Shown here in pieces: positions 1 through 7,632 of a stretch of DNA of 16,096 bases. Positions within the stretch are counted from its first letter, which is position 1. Each line of letters starts with the position of its first letter. The DNA is from JAJTDS01 sp964202895. GTDB taxonomy: Bacteria > Pseudomonadota > Alphaproteobacteria > Rickettsiales > UBA1997. Where the stretch lies: contig CAXNJM010000004.1 in the NCBI GenBank assembly GCA_964202895.1, positions 1-16,096 of the forward strand, read 5' to 3'. The notes below the pieces were generated by a model. The model was not told the origin of the DNA, made no database searches, and saw only the letters and a list, made by a program, of their open reading frames with translations. Made by a program: the position numbers and the translations under genes.

Positions 1-310
1 TTGATCACAAATAGGACAATCTAGATGGGTGATTGATAAGTAAAAACTCCATCACGCCTTGTCTTGCCTTTTTTACCAACTCAGTATTTGTATAAATTAC
101 TTGTCCATCAGCTACAGGCATTGCACATGATGCTACAGGCTTTGGAGATTTTTCCATCTCCACTAAACACATTCTGCAATTACCAGCGATAGATAATCTT
201 TCGTGATAACAAAATCTTGGAATTTCTTTTCCAGCAACTTCACAGGCTTGCAATACCGTTGCACCCTGTGGCACTTCTACTTCAATTCCATCTACTTTAA
301 CTTTTGGCAT
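1..310 (-). CDS. nuoG: NADH-quinone oxidoreductase subunit G, N-terminal part (partial, frameshifted)
   Basis: This is the start of the large iron-sulfur subunit of complex I, which passes electrons from NuoF/NuoE toward the membrane arm. The ATG at 310 follows the nuoF stop directly (TAGATG). The visible 90-odd residues form the [2Fe-2S] ferredoxin domain, with cysteines at 34, 45, 48 and 62 in the usual C-x10-C-x2-C-x13-C spacing. After INHP the frame goes out and hits a TGA at 5-7. Shifting by one base at about 25-26 restores the family sequence LDCPICDQ up to the window edge, where the [4Fe-4S] ligands begin. I read this as a one-base insertion, probably a sequence error, in a gene that continues beyond the left edge. 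Identity is near certain; only the state of the frame is in doubt. Confidence 0.93.
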
Positions 311-1585
311 CTATATATTTTTCTTATGTGTTAATCTTTCTTCCATCTCAGTTCTAAAGTGTCTTAATAAGCCTTGAACTGGCCAAGAAGATCCTTCACC
401 AAATGCACAAATCGTGTGACCTTCAATTTGTTTAGTCACATCCATTAACATGTCTAATTCTGCAACCTCTGCATCCCCTTTTGCAATTCTCTCTAACATT
501 CTCCACATCCAACCAGAGCCTTCTCTACATGGAGTGCATTGACCGCAGCTTTCATGTTTATAAAATCTCGCAATTCTGGCTATGACTTTAACAATATCTT
601 GTGACTTATCGATTACGACAATTCCAGCAGTGCCAAGGCCACTTTTAGCTTCAACTAGAGAGTCAAAATCCATTTTTATAGTCTCACAAATACTTTTGCT
701 AAGTAATGGCATTGATGATCCGCCTGGTATGACTGCTTGTAAATTATCCCATCCACCAATTACTCCACCGGCATGTTTTTCAATTAAATCTTTTAAAGGA
801 ATTCCCATTTCTTCTTCAACGTTACATGGATTGTTTACGTTTCCAGAAATACAGAAAATTTTTGTACCCGTATTTTTAGGTCTACCAAATCCTGCAAACC
901 ATTTTCCGCCTCTTCTTAATATTGTTGGAACCACTGCAATCGTTTCAACATTGTTTACAATGGTTGGACATCCATAAAGACCAATTAAAGCTGGGAAAGG
1001 TGGTTTTAATCTTGGCTGACCTTTATTTCCTTCTAAGCTTTCAAGTAATGCAGTTTCTTCTCCACAAATATAAGCACCTGCACCAAGATGAATATGAATA
1101 TCTAAATCAAAACCAGTGCCGCAAGCATTTTTACCAAGTAAACCTTCTTTATAAGCTTCATCAATTGCTTCTTGTAAAATTTTACTTTCTGCTATGTACT
1201 CACCACGAATGTAAATATAGCAAGTGTTAGCATTGACTGCGTATGATGCGATCAAACATCCTTCGATTAATTTTTGCGGTTCAAATCTTAAAATATCTCT
1301 ATCTTTACAAGTTCCAGGCTCTGACTCGTCGGCGTTAATAACTAAGTAATGAGGTCGACCTGGCTTTACTTCTTTTGGAGCAAAGGACCATTTCATACCT
1401 GTTGGAAATCCAGCCCCACCACGTCCACGAAGTTCAGAAAGTTTTACTTCGTTAATGATCCAGTCTTTGCCTTTTGCAATAATCTCTTTTGTATCTTTCC
1501 AATCACCACGAGCTTTTGCAGATTTAATATCTCGACCAAAGTCTCCGTATAAATTTGTAAATATCCTATCTTTATCCTGTAGCAT
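311..1585 (-). CDS. nuoF: NADH-quinone oxidoreductase subunit F (NADH-binding, FMN and N3 cluster)
   Basis: NuoF is the 51-kDa-type subunit of the peripheral arm of complex I. It oxidises NADH, holds FMN and passes electrons to the N3 [4Fe-4S] cluster. The 424-residue frame is full length for the family. It shows the glycine-rich RGRGGAGFPTG at 53-63 (FMN/NADH fold), GAGAYICGEETAL at 168-180, and the cluster motif ESCGQCTPCREG with C347, C350 and C353, plus the distal C393 in HTICAFGEG. Its ATG directly follows the TAA stop of the downstream nuoE copy, so translation is probably coupled. A 12-codon fragment of the same 5' end is repeated at 2195-2233 because of the duplication. No frame defect is visible. 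Confidence 0.97.
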   Translation of the reverse strand: MLQDKDRIFTNLYGDFGRDIKSAKARGDWKDTKEIIAKGKDWIINEVKLSELRGRGGAGFPTGMKWSFAPKEVKPGRPHYLVINADESEPGTCKDRDILRFEPQKLIEGCLIASYAVNANTCYIYIRGEYIAESKILQEAIDEAYKEGLLGKNACGTGFDLDIHIHLGAGAYICGEETALLESLEGNKGQPRLKPPFPALIGLYGCPTIVNNVETIAVVPTILRRGGKWFAGFGRPKNTGTKIFCISGNVNNPCNVEEEMGIPLKDLIEKHAGGVIGGWDNLQAVIPGGSSMPLLSKSICETIKMDFDSLVEAKSGLGTAGIVVIDKSQDIVKVIARIARFYKHESCGQCTPCREGSGWMWRMLERIAKGDAEVAELDMLMDVTKQIEGHTICAFGEGSSWPVQGLLRHFRTEMEERLTHKKNI

Positions 1586-2195
1586 TTAATTTTTAACTAA
1601 TGTTAATCGTTTATTTGGCTCGAAGCCCACTCGACCTTTTTGCGATCCTGGTTTTGGTATTTTATCGTTTTTAATTCCTTCAAAAATTTTAGTAGCTGTC
1701 TCTTCAGTTAGATCTTCATAAAAATCATCATTGATTTGCATCATCGGAGCGCTCACGCATGCACCTAAACATTCAACTTCAATCCAAGATGCTTTTTGAT
1801 CATCGCTTAACTTTCCTTCTTTTTCTGAAATATGTTTCTTACAAAGGTTAACAATTTTTCCAGATCCTCTGATCATGCATGGAGATGTAGTGCAAACTTG
1901 CACAAAGTATTTTCCAACTGGAGCTAAATTGTACATCGTGTAGAAAGTTGCAACTTCATAAACTTTTATGTACGGAACTTCTAAAATCTCACCTATTTTT
2001 TTAATCGCAGCATTAGGGATCCAATTTTCATGCTGTCTTTGCGCTAGATCTAAAAGTGGCATAACTGCACTTTTTTTACGCTCTGGTGGATATTTTTTTA
2101 AAATTTCCTGAATTCGCTTTTCATTAGCAGCGTTAAATTCAAATGTAGCTGGCTGATCTTTTGCAACGTGCTTTCCACTCATCGATCAATCTCTC
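1548..2195. repeat. 648-bp tandem direct repeat, left unit
   Basis: The left unit is a base-for-base match to 2196-2843 apart from positions 1699, 2027 and 2072. The unit contains the last 13 bases of nuoD, all of nuoE and the first 12 codons of nuoF. The two units abut with no spacer. The outer flanks share only a short TCTC-type microhomology (1542-1545 versus 2190-2193). That fits slippage or illegitimate recombination, or an overlap that an assembler failed to merge. Confidence 0.95.
1586..2182 (-). CDS. nuoE: NADH-quinone oxidoreductase subunit E, promoter-distal copy of a tandem pair
   Basis: NuoE is the 24-kDa-type subunit of complex I. It pairs with NuoF and carries the off-path N1a [2Fe-2S] cluster on a thioredoxin-like fold. 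This 198-residue copy keeps all four ligands: C97 and C102 (VCTTSPC), C138 and C142 (CLGAC). It differs from the copy at 2234-2830 at three bases: 1699 (Thr162 here, Ser there), 2027 (Glu52 here, Asp there) and a silent change at 2072. Both substitutions are conservative. It sits directly ahead of nuoF in the standard place. Its upstream sequence is changed by the duplication junction: GGAGAG ahead of the other copy has become TAGAGAG here, a weaker Shine-Dalgarno. It is preceded by a 12-codon nuoF remnant that could still support translational coupling. Either this is a real recent duplicate or an uncollapsed assembly overlap. Confidence 0.95.
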   Translation of the reverse strand: MSGKHVAKDQPATFEFNAANEKRIQEILKKYPPERKKSAVMPLLDLAQRQHENWIPNAAIKKIGEILEVPYIKVYEVATFYTMYNLAPVGKYFVQVCTTSPCMIRGSGKIVNLCKKHISEKEGKLSDDQKASWIEVECLGACVSAPMMQINDDFYEDLTEETATKIFEGIKNDKIPKPGSQKGRVGFEPNKRLTLVKN

Positions 2196-2233
2196 TATAA
2201 ATTTGTAAATATCCTATCTTTATCCTGTAGCAT
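2195..2233 (-). pseudogene. 12-codon 5' remnant of nuoF at the duplication junction
   Basis: The ATG at 2233 directly follows the stop of the upstream nuoE copy and reads MLQDKDRIFTNL, identical to the start of NuoF. It then meets a TAG whose first two bases come from one repeat unit and whose last base comes from the other. The stop was therefore created by the junction itself. The downstream nuoE copy starts 12 bases later. As a translated minigene it could carry ribosomes on to that copy, but there is no sign of a function for the peptide. Confidence 0.8.
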
Positions 2234-2843
2234 TTAATTTTTAACTAATGTTAATCGTTTATTTGGCTCGAAGCCCACTCGACCTTTTTGCGATCCTGGT
2301 TTTGGTATTTTATCGTTTTTAATTCCTTCAAAAATTTTAGTAGCTGACTCTTCAGTTAGATCTTCATAAAAATCATCATTGATTTGCATCATCGGAGCGC
2401 TCACGCATGCACCTAAACATTCAACTTCAATCCAAGATGCTTTTTGATCATCGCTTAACTTTCCTTCTTTTTCTGAAATATGTTTCTTACAAAGGTTAAC
2501 AATTTTTCCAGATCCTCTGATCATGCATGGAGATGTAGTGCAAACTTGCACAAAGTATTTTCCAACTGGAGCTAAATTGTACATCGTGTAGAAAGTTGCA
2601 ACTTCATAAACTTTTATGTACGGAACTTCTAAAATCTCACCTATTTTTTTAATCGCAGCATTAGGGATCCAATTATCATGCTGTCTTTGCGCTAGATCTA
2701 AAAGTGGCATAACTGCACTCTTTTTACGCTCTGGTGGATATTTTTTTAAAATTTCCTGAATTCGCTTTTCATTAGCAGCGTTAAATTCAAATGTAGCTGG
2801 CTGATCTTTTGCAACGTGCTTTCCACTCATCGATCAATCTCTC
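2196..2843. repeat. 648-bp tandem direct repeat, right unit
   Basis: This is the right unit of the tandem pair, offset by exactly 648 bases from 1548-2195. By manual comparison it differs at 2347, 2675 and 2720. The right boundary is at 2843/2844, where the sequence leaves the repeat and continues as unique nuoD coding sequence. Confidence 0.95.
2234..2830 (-). CDS. nuoE: NADH-quinone oxidoreductase subunit E, promoter-proximal copy of a tandem pair
   Basis: This is a second intact 198-residue NuoE, with the same [2Fe-2S] ligands C97, C102, C138 and C142. It differs from its neighbour only by Asp52 and Ser162. Its start overlaps the nuoD stop as ATGA, the normal coupled arrangement, and GGAGAG lies in the tail of nuoD at a workable distance. 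Its stop is followed at once by an ATG that opens only a 12-codon nuoF fragment. If both copies are real, the operon would make extra NuoE relative to the other subunits. Complex I needs one NuoE per enzyme, so no added function is evident. Confidence 0.95.
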   Translation of the reverse strand: MSGKHVAKDQPATFEFNAANEKRIQEILKKYPPERKKSAVMPLLDLAQRQHDNWIPNAAIKKIGEILEVPYIKVYEVATFYTMYNLAPVGKYFVQVCTTSPCMIRGSGKIVNLCKKHISEKEGKLSDDQKASWIEVECLGACVSAPMMQINDDFYEDLTEESATKIFEGIKNDKIPKPGSQKGRVGFEPNKRLTLVKN

Positions 2844-4002
2844 CAAACACAATATCCATTGAACCAAGTACAGCAGGTACGTCTGCTAGCATATGACCCT
2901 TCACCACATAATCCATTGCTTGTAAGTGCGCAAAGCCTGGTGCTTTAATTTTGCATCGGTAAGGTTTGTTAGAACCATCTGCAATTAAATAAACTCCAAA
3001 CTCTCCCTTTGGTGCTTCAACACACGCATACACTTCACCTTTTGGAACGTGATAGCCTTCTGTAAATAATTTAAAGTGATGAATTAAAGCTTCCATAGAT
3101 TTTTTCATAGCAGCTCTTGATGGGGGTGATACTTTTCCATCTGTTGTCATCACAGGGCCTTCTGGAAGATTTTTTATTGCTTCAATTATAATTTTTGTAC
3201 TCTCGCGCATCTCTTCAATTCTGCAAAGATAACGATCGTAACAATCTCCATTTTTTCCAATTGGAATTTTAAATTTAAATTTGTCATAACCTTCATAAGG
3301 CTGTGCTCTTCTAAGATCCCAAGCAATTCCTGATCCTCTTAACATTACACCTGAAAAACCATGTGCTACTGCATCTTGTGGACTTACAATTCCAATATCG
3401 ACGTTTCTTTGTTTAAAAATTCTATTATCCGTTAATAAATTTTCTAAATCATCAATTACTTTTGGAAAATTTTTACAAAAATCTAAAATATCTTCTTTAA
3501 GTCCAACTGGAAAATCTTGGTGTACTCCACCTGGTCTAAAATAATTTGCATGCAAACGAGATCCTGAAACTCTTTCATAGAATACCATTAACTTTTCTCT
3601 TTCTTCAAATCCCCAAAGAGATGGAGTTAATGCACCAACATCCAGTGCTTGGGTTGTGATATTTAAAATGTGACTTAAAATTCTTCCAATTTCACAAAAG
3701 ATAACTCGAATATAACTTCCACGTGGTGGAACTTTAATGTCTAATAATTTTTCAATAGCAAGAGCAAATGCATGCTCTTGATTCATTGGTGCAACGTAAT
3801 CTAATCTATCAAAGTAAGGAACAGCTTGAGTGTAAGTTTTGTTTTCAATTAATTTTTCTGTTCCACGATGAAGCAATCCAATGTGCGGATCTGCTCTTTC
3901 AATAACTTCTCCATCTAGTTCAAGAATTAATCTTAATACTCCGTGTGCAGCAGGATGCTGCGGACCAAAGTTTAGATTCATGGTTTTTGTTTCTTTTGCC
4001 AT
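2827..4002 (-). CDS. nuoD: NADH-quinone oxidoreductase subunit D (49-kDa type, quinone site)
   Basis: NuoD, with NuoB, forms the ubiquinone-reduction chamber of complex I. The 391-residue frame is full length for a separate (non-fused) NuoD. It opens with NFGPQHPAAHGVLR, in which H20 corresponds to the quinone-head-group histidine. Y69 in FDRLDYVAP is at the spacing of the partner tyrosine. These match His38 and Tyr87 of the Thermus Nqo4 subunit, which are also 49 residues apart. RADPHIGLLHRGTEKL and the C-terminal LGSMDIVFGEIDR are typical. The start overlaps the nuoC stop by one base (TAATG) and the stop overlaps nuoE by ATGA. No defect is seen. Confidence 0.97.
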   Translation of the reverse strand: MAKETKTMNLNFGPQHPAAHGVLRLILELDGEVIERADPHIGLLHRGTEKLIENKTYTQAVPYFDRLDYVAPMNQEHAFALAIEKLLDIKVPPRGSYIRVIFCEIGRILSHILNITTQALDVGALTPSLWGFEEREKLMVFYERVSGSRLHANYFRPGGVHQDFPVGLKEDILDFCKNFPKVIDDLENLLTDNRIFKQRNVDIGIVSPQDAVAHGFSGVMLRGSGIAWDLRRAQPYEGYDKFKFKIPIGKNGDCYDRYLCRIEEMRESTKIIIEAIKNLPEGPVMTTDGKVSPPSRAAMKKSMEALIHHFKLFTEGYHVPKGEVYACVEAPKGEFGVYLIADGSNKPYRCKIKAPGFAHLQAMDYVVKGHMLADVPAVLGSMDIVFGEIDR

Positions 4003-4586
4003 TACCTTTTGTCCGTTTCTTTCTTAATGTATTTTGTGCCTTCCCATGGGGACTCAAAATCAAAATCTCTGTAAGCTTGCGATAATTTTACTGGTTCATA
4101 GACAACTTTTTTAAGCTCATCATCATATCTAACCTCGGTATGACCAGATAAAGGGAAATCTTTTCTAAGTGGATAGCCTTCAAATTCGTAGTCAGTTAGA
4201 ATTCTTCTAAGATCTGGGTGGTTTGTAAATTTAATGCCGTACATATCAAAGGCTTCTCTTTCAAACCAATTAGCAACTGGAAAAATAGGCACAACACTTG
4301 GTAGAGCTTCATCTAATTTTACAGAAGTCTTAACTGTAATTCGGTTATTAAACTCATGACTTAGTAATAAATAAATAACATCAAACCTGTTAACTCGTTT
4401 TGGATAATCAACGCCCAAAATATCAATAAGCTGTCTAAACCTTAAATTTTTGTTATCTCGTAGATAAACTAATAAACCTGGCAACTCCTCTGTAGATACT
4501 TCTAAAACTGGCTCTGAAAAATTTTCAGTAATATTTAAAGATTTAAATTCGTTTTTAATATTTGTATCCAGATTTACTTTTTGCAT
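4002..4586 (-). CDS. nuoC: NADH-quinone oxidoreductase subunit C (30-kDa type)
   Basis: NuoC is a peripheral-arm scaffold subunit of complex I that contacts NuoD. The 194-residue frame has the family signature near the C-terminal half: WFEREAFDMYGIKF at 107-120 and HPDLRRIL at 123-130, followed by GYPLRKDFPL. The N-terminal 30 residues are variable, as is common in the family. The ATG at 4586 lies 2 bases after the nuoB stop and the stop codon overlaps the nuoD start, so it is translated as part of the operon. Confidence 0.97.
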   Translation of the reverse strand: MQKVNLDTNIKNEFKSLNITENFSEPVLEVSTEELPGLLVYLRDNKNLRFRQLIDILGVDYPKRVNRFDVIYLLLSHEFNNRITVKTSVKLDEALPSVVPIFPVANWFEREAFDMYGIKFTNHPDLRRILTDYEFEGYPLRKDFPLSGHTEVRYDDELKKVVYEPVKLSQAYRDFDFESPWEGTKYIKKETDKR

Positions 4587-4588
4587 AA

Positions 4589-5107
4589 TTATCTTTCAAT
4601 CGTCCCTTCTCTTCTAATCTTCTTTTGCAATTGTAATATTCCATACAACAATGCTTCTGCAGATGGAGGACAGCCTGGAACATAAACATCAACTGGAACT
4701 ACTCGGTCACAACCTCTAACTACTGCGTAAGAATAGTGATAATAGCCACCACCATTTGCACAGCTTCCCATTGAAATAACGTAACGTGGTTCTGGCATCT
4801 GATCGTAAACTTTACGAAGAGCTGGAGCCATTTTGTTTGTTAAGGTTCCTGCAACGATCATAACATCCGATTGTCTTGGGGAAGCTCGAGGAGCTGCTCC
4901 AAATCTTTCAAGATCGTATCTAGGCATTGATGTTTGCATCATTTCAACTGCACAACATGCAAGACCGAATGTCATCCAGTGTAATGAGCCTGTTCTTGCC
5001 CAATTAATTAAATTTTCACTTGAAGTAGTAATAAAACCTTTTTCAGTAAATTCTTTCGCGAGCTCTTTAAATTCTTCTGGAACTTGATCTAATTTATTTT
5101 GTATCAT
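4589..5107 (-). CDS. nuoB: NADH-quinone oxidoreductase subunit B (N2 cluster)
   Basis: NuoB carries cluster N2, the terminal [4Fe-4S] centre that reduces quinone in complex I. I place the start at 5107 (MIQNKLDQ, 172 residues) because its ATG overlaps the true nuoA stop as ATGA, the coupling used at nuoD/nuoE. An in-frame ATG at 5134 would add nine residues that overlap the end of nuoA. It looks like the natural start only because the nuoA frame is broken. Ligands in the 172-residue numbering are C51 and C52 (GLACCAVE), C116 (GSCANGGG) and C146 (PGCPPSAE). The rest (RYDLERFGAAPRASPRQSD) is highly conserved. AGGAG lies about 13 bases upstream of the chosen ATG. Confidence 0.96.
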   Translation of the reverse strand: MIQNKLDQVPEEFKELAKEFTEKGFITTSSENLINWARTGSLHWMTFGLACCAVEMMQTSMPRYDLERFGAAPRASPRQSDVMIVAGTLTNKMAPALRKVYDQMPEPRYVISMGSCANGGGYYHYSYAVVRGCDRVVPVDVYVPGCPPSAEALLYGILQLQKKIRREGTIER

Positions 5108-5473
5108 TCCCAATCCAATGCTCCTTTTTTCCATTCATAAATAAATCCAACTGTTAACGTGCCAATGAAAATCATCATTGACCAAAAACCTAACGAACCA
5201 ATTTGACCTAAAGTAATTGCCCAAGGAAAAAGAAATGCAATCTCCAAGATCGAAAATAATAAAAAGAATAGAAACTAAATAAAAACGAACATCAAACTTC
5301 ATTCGAGAATCTCCAAAAGGTTCAAATCCGCACTCATAAGCTGATAATTTTTCAGCATCGGGTTTGCTTGGCGCGCACAGAAAATTAACAACGATGAAGG
5401 CTATTCCAATTCCAATTGCTACAAACAAAAAAATTAAAATAGTTAAGTAATTCTGTAAGTATTCGAAGAACAT
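5104..5473 (-). CDS. nuoA: NADH-quinone oxidoreductase subunit A (frameshifted in this sequence)
   Basis: NuoA is a small three-helix membrane subunit at the quinone-chamber end of complex I. The frame from the ATG at 5473 gives a first helix (about 10-32), then SAYECGFEPFGDSRMKFDVRFYLV, the invariant loop with its cysteine, and ILFIIFDL. There an extra base in the CC at 5244-5245 throws it out of frame. Removing one base restores EIAFLFPWA, then GFWSMMIFIGTL and the usual ending YEWKKGALDWE, with a TGA at 5104-5106 overlapping nuoB. The corrected protein has 122 residues, normal for the family. Complex I cannot work without NuoA and everything else in the gene is intact, so I think the insertion is a sequence error. 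Confidence 0.93.
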
Positions 5474-5478
5474 TGGCC

Positions 5479-5497
5479 ATTCTTATATAATAAGAAT
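5479..5497. promoter_or_regulatory. perfect AT-rich dyad just upstream of nuoA
   Basis: The sequence ATTCTTAT-ATA-ATAAGAAT is a perfect 8+3+8 inverted repeat ending 5 bases before the nuoA ATG. It contains TATAAT-like hexamers on both strands and sits where a promoter or operator for the nuo operon would be expected. TTGGTT lies 16 bases upstream of a TATAAG on the minus strand and would make a weak sigma-70-type promoter. In such AT-rich DNA a dyad can arise by chance, so the role is tentative. Confidence 0.35.
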
Positions 5498-5584
5498 AAA
5501 AACAACCAAACATTCAATTTGGCACAACTGTGAATAGATTTTTAGGTAAAAATTATTGTTTTTAAAGGGATTCTTTAGAGGAAA

Positions 5585-6037
5585 TTATTTGTACTTTTCG
5601 ATTTTTTCTTTCAACTCTTTATATTCTTCGCAATTACAAGTTTTTAGAACTTCTAATCTTTTTTTAGCTTCTTCCGGTCGTTTAGTTTGTAAATAAAGTT
5701 CACCTAAATACTCATTAGCTCCAGCATGTTTTGGATTAATTTTAAGTGCCGCTAGATAAAACTTTTCAGCTTTATCGTATTGTTTTAAAATTCTTAGTGA
5801 ATAAGCGTAGTCATTTAAAATATCAGGGTTACTGGAGTTTTTACTATCTTTTAATAACTCTTCGAACATTACAACTGCCTTATCAAATTTCTTACTTTTA
5901 ACTAAAGTTTTGGCCTCAGCATAAGTTGGGTTAGTTTTTTGAATAACTTCTGGAGGAGGACCAGTGTCTGCAGCTTGCACATTAAGGTTGTTTATAGAAA
6001 ATATAATTAAAAGGGAAAAAAATAGTGTTTTTATCAT
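5585..6037 (-). CDS. exported TPR-repeat protein
   Basis: This 150-residue protein has a clear signal peptide: a hydrophobic stretch at 4-15 and probable cleavage after VQA at about 20-22. It probably acts in the periplasm. Two or three tetratricopeptide repeats follow (about 37-63, 73-103, 105-133). The best is YDKAEKFYLAALKINPKHAGANEYLGELYLQTKRPEEA, consensus-like at the A-x3-A-L-x2-P positions. A C-terminal CNCEEYKEL with paired cysteines at 134 and 136 follows. TPR domains bind partner proteins, but no partner is indicated. It lies upstream of nuoA on the same strand with a 111-bp gap and without an obvious terminator, so read-through into nuo is possible. No Shine-Dalgarno is visible. 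Confidence 0.85.
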   Translation of the reverse strand: MIKTLFFSLLIIFSINNLNVQAADTGPPPEVIQKTNPTYAEAKTLVKSKKFDKAVVMFEELLKDSKNSSNPDILNDYAYSLRILKQYDKAEKFYLAALKINPKHAGANEYLGELYLQTKRPEEAKKRLEVLKTCNCEEYKELKEKIEKYK

Positions 6038-6069
6038 AAGAAAAATATGTTCTAATAATAATAATAAAA

Positions 6070-7045
6070 ATGGTTAAAGCAATCAGAATTACAGAACCAG
6101 GCAAAGCAAACGTAATGAAGTTTGTTGATGTGGAGCTTAAAAAGCTAGCTCCAAATGAAGTTTTAATTAAAAATAAAGCAATCGGGTTAAATTACATAGA
6201 CGTTTATCATCAGATCAGGAACCTACCCGCTACCACTACCATCAGGCATTGGCCTTGAAGCTGCTGGAGTAATTGAAGAAATTGGATCTGACGTAAAAGA
6301 ATTTAAAGTTGGCGATCGTGTTGCCCATGCAGCAGCACCTCCTGGATCATATTCAGAAAAACAAGTTTACCCTCATGAAAAATTAGTGAAAATTCCAGAT
6401 TATATTTCAGATGAAATTGCTGCTTGTGTTATGCTTAAAGGATTTACAGCAGAGTATCTTCTGCATAGAACTTATAAAGTAAAAAAAAATCAATTTATTT
6501 TATTTCATGCCGCAGCCGGTGGTGTTGGTCAAATTTTATGTCAATGGGCAAAATCTTTAGGATGCAAAGTTATTGGAACGGTTGGTTCAGAGGAAAAAGT
6601 TAAAATTGCAGAAGAAAATGGCTGTGATTATGTAATTAATTATTCTAAAGAAAGTTTCTCACAAAAAGTTAAGGAAATTACAAACGGTAAAATGCTAGAT
6701 GTAGTGTACGATGGAGTTGGAGCTAAAACTTTTGAAGAGTCTATTGAGTGTTTAGCGGTTAGAGGAATGATGGTTTCTTTTGGGAATGCCTCAGGATTAG
6801 TTGAAAAAGTTGATCCTAAAAAACATATTGCGCCGAAAGGTCTTTTTTTTACAAGACCATCAATTGCTCATTACACAGTTACAAGAGATGAATTAGTTAA
6901 CAGCGCAAATACTGTATTTGAAGCTATCAGAACAAATAAATTTAAAATTGAAATATTTAAAAAATTTCAATTAAAAGATGCTATTAGCGCACACGAGAAT
7001 TTAGAGGCAAGAAAGTTAACTGGGCCGTCAATATTAATACCTTAA
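6070..7045 (+). CDS. zinc-independent NADPH:quinone reductase-like oxidoreductase (frameshifted)
   Basis: This is a medium-chain dehydrogenase/reductase of the QorA type, which reduces quinones or enone-like carbonyls with NADPH in the cytoplasm. The N-terminal part (62 codons before a stop) gives a GroES-like domain with GLNYIDVYH. An extra A at about 6214 then breaks the frame. Without it the reading continues SGTYPLPLPSGIGLEAAGV into the rest of the enzyme. The corrected protein has about 324 residues, normal for the family. The Rossmann motif AAAGGVG is at about 147-153, followed by SLGCKVIGTVGSEEK, and GFTAEYLL and SFGNASG are typical of this subfamily. The catalytic-zinc cysteine/histidine set is absent. 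It is divergent from the TPR gene and ends 3 bases from the convergent GAF-like gene. The indel is most likely a sequence error. Confidence 0.88.
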
Positions 7046-7048
7046 AAG

Positions 7049-7630
7049 CTAATTTAAATTATATTTTTTTTCTAATAATTTTAATCTTTTTTCACCATTC
7101 TTACTAATCCACTCTGCAGAGGCAATGTTCGATAAAATTATTAAGAAATTTAACGAAGCCTCATCCATAACATTTCTTGCTTCAGATGCGCAAATTATTT
7201 GTCCTAAAAATTTATTACCCCAGAGCATAGGGCTATAAACTACAGATCCAGCCCTAAATGTTGCTAATATTTTTACAAAAGATTCATGCTCGTCAGTATT
7301 TTTTAAAAGTAAAGGCTGTTTATTTTTTATAACCCAAGCTGGATGTCCTAGATTTGTATTAATAATTAAATAATTTTGTTCCTTGCCATAATTTTGCGGA
7401 GCTATTAAAATTTGTTTATTTTTATTTAAAACTAAAAAAAAACCACAAGCATATTGATCTTTTTCATTTAATTTTAAAATTTTTAAGGGATTATTTTTTC
7501 TAAAACCTATATATTTATAAGCGGTATGAGAAATAATAGACAAAGCTTTTTCAGGATCTCTTACTAAGTTTAATCTTTTTAATAAATCATTTATAACCGA
7601 GTACATTTGTCTACTATTTTTTAAAGACAT
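7049..7630 (-). CDS. GAF-like domain protein, last gene of the TRAP/amidase operon
   Basis: This is a 193-residue soluble protein without a signal peptide. From about residue 25 to 180 it looks like a GAF fold: an N-terminal helix (ALSIISHTAYKYIGF), a central strand region, and the typical end GSVVYSPMLWGNKFLGQIICAS followed by a helix (DEASLNFLIILSNIASAEWI). GAF domains bind small molecules and often sense the substrate of neighbouring genes. There is no DNA-binding, kinase or cyclase domain attached. It starts 2 bases after the dctM1 stop, so it is almost surely co-transcribed with the importer. I infer a ligand-sensing or accessory role; the assignment to GAF is by eye. Confidence 0.6.
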   Translation of the reverse strand: MSLKNSRQMYSVINDLLKRLNLVRDPEKALSIISHTAYKYIGFRKNNPLKILKLNEKDQYACGFFLVLNKNKQILIAPQNYGKEQNYLIINTNLGHPAWVIKNKQPLLLKNTDEHESFVKILATFRAGSVVYSPMLWGNKFLGQIICASEARNVMDEASLNFLIILSNIASAEWISKNGEKRLKLLEKKYNLN

Positions 7631-7632
7631 AA

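Noticed and set aside
582..1552. Plus-strand open frames opposite nuoF (582-977, 922-1230, 1349-1552)
   Set aside because: They lie entirely antisense to well-conserved nuoF codons, have no family features and have low-complexity translations.
5108..5134. Start of nuoB at the ATG at 5134, adding MEKRSIGLG
   Set aside because: It lies inside the corrected nuoA frame, while the ATG at 5107 overlaps the true nuoA stop as ATGA and gives a normal-length NuoB.
5104..5473. Programmed frameshift in nuoA
   Set aside because: No slippery heptamer or following structure is seen at 5244-5245, NuoA is not known to use frameshifting, and several other genes here have similar lone indels.
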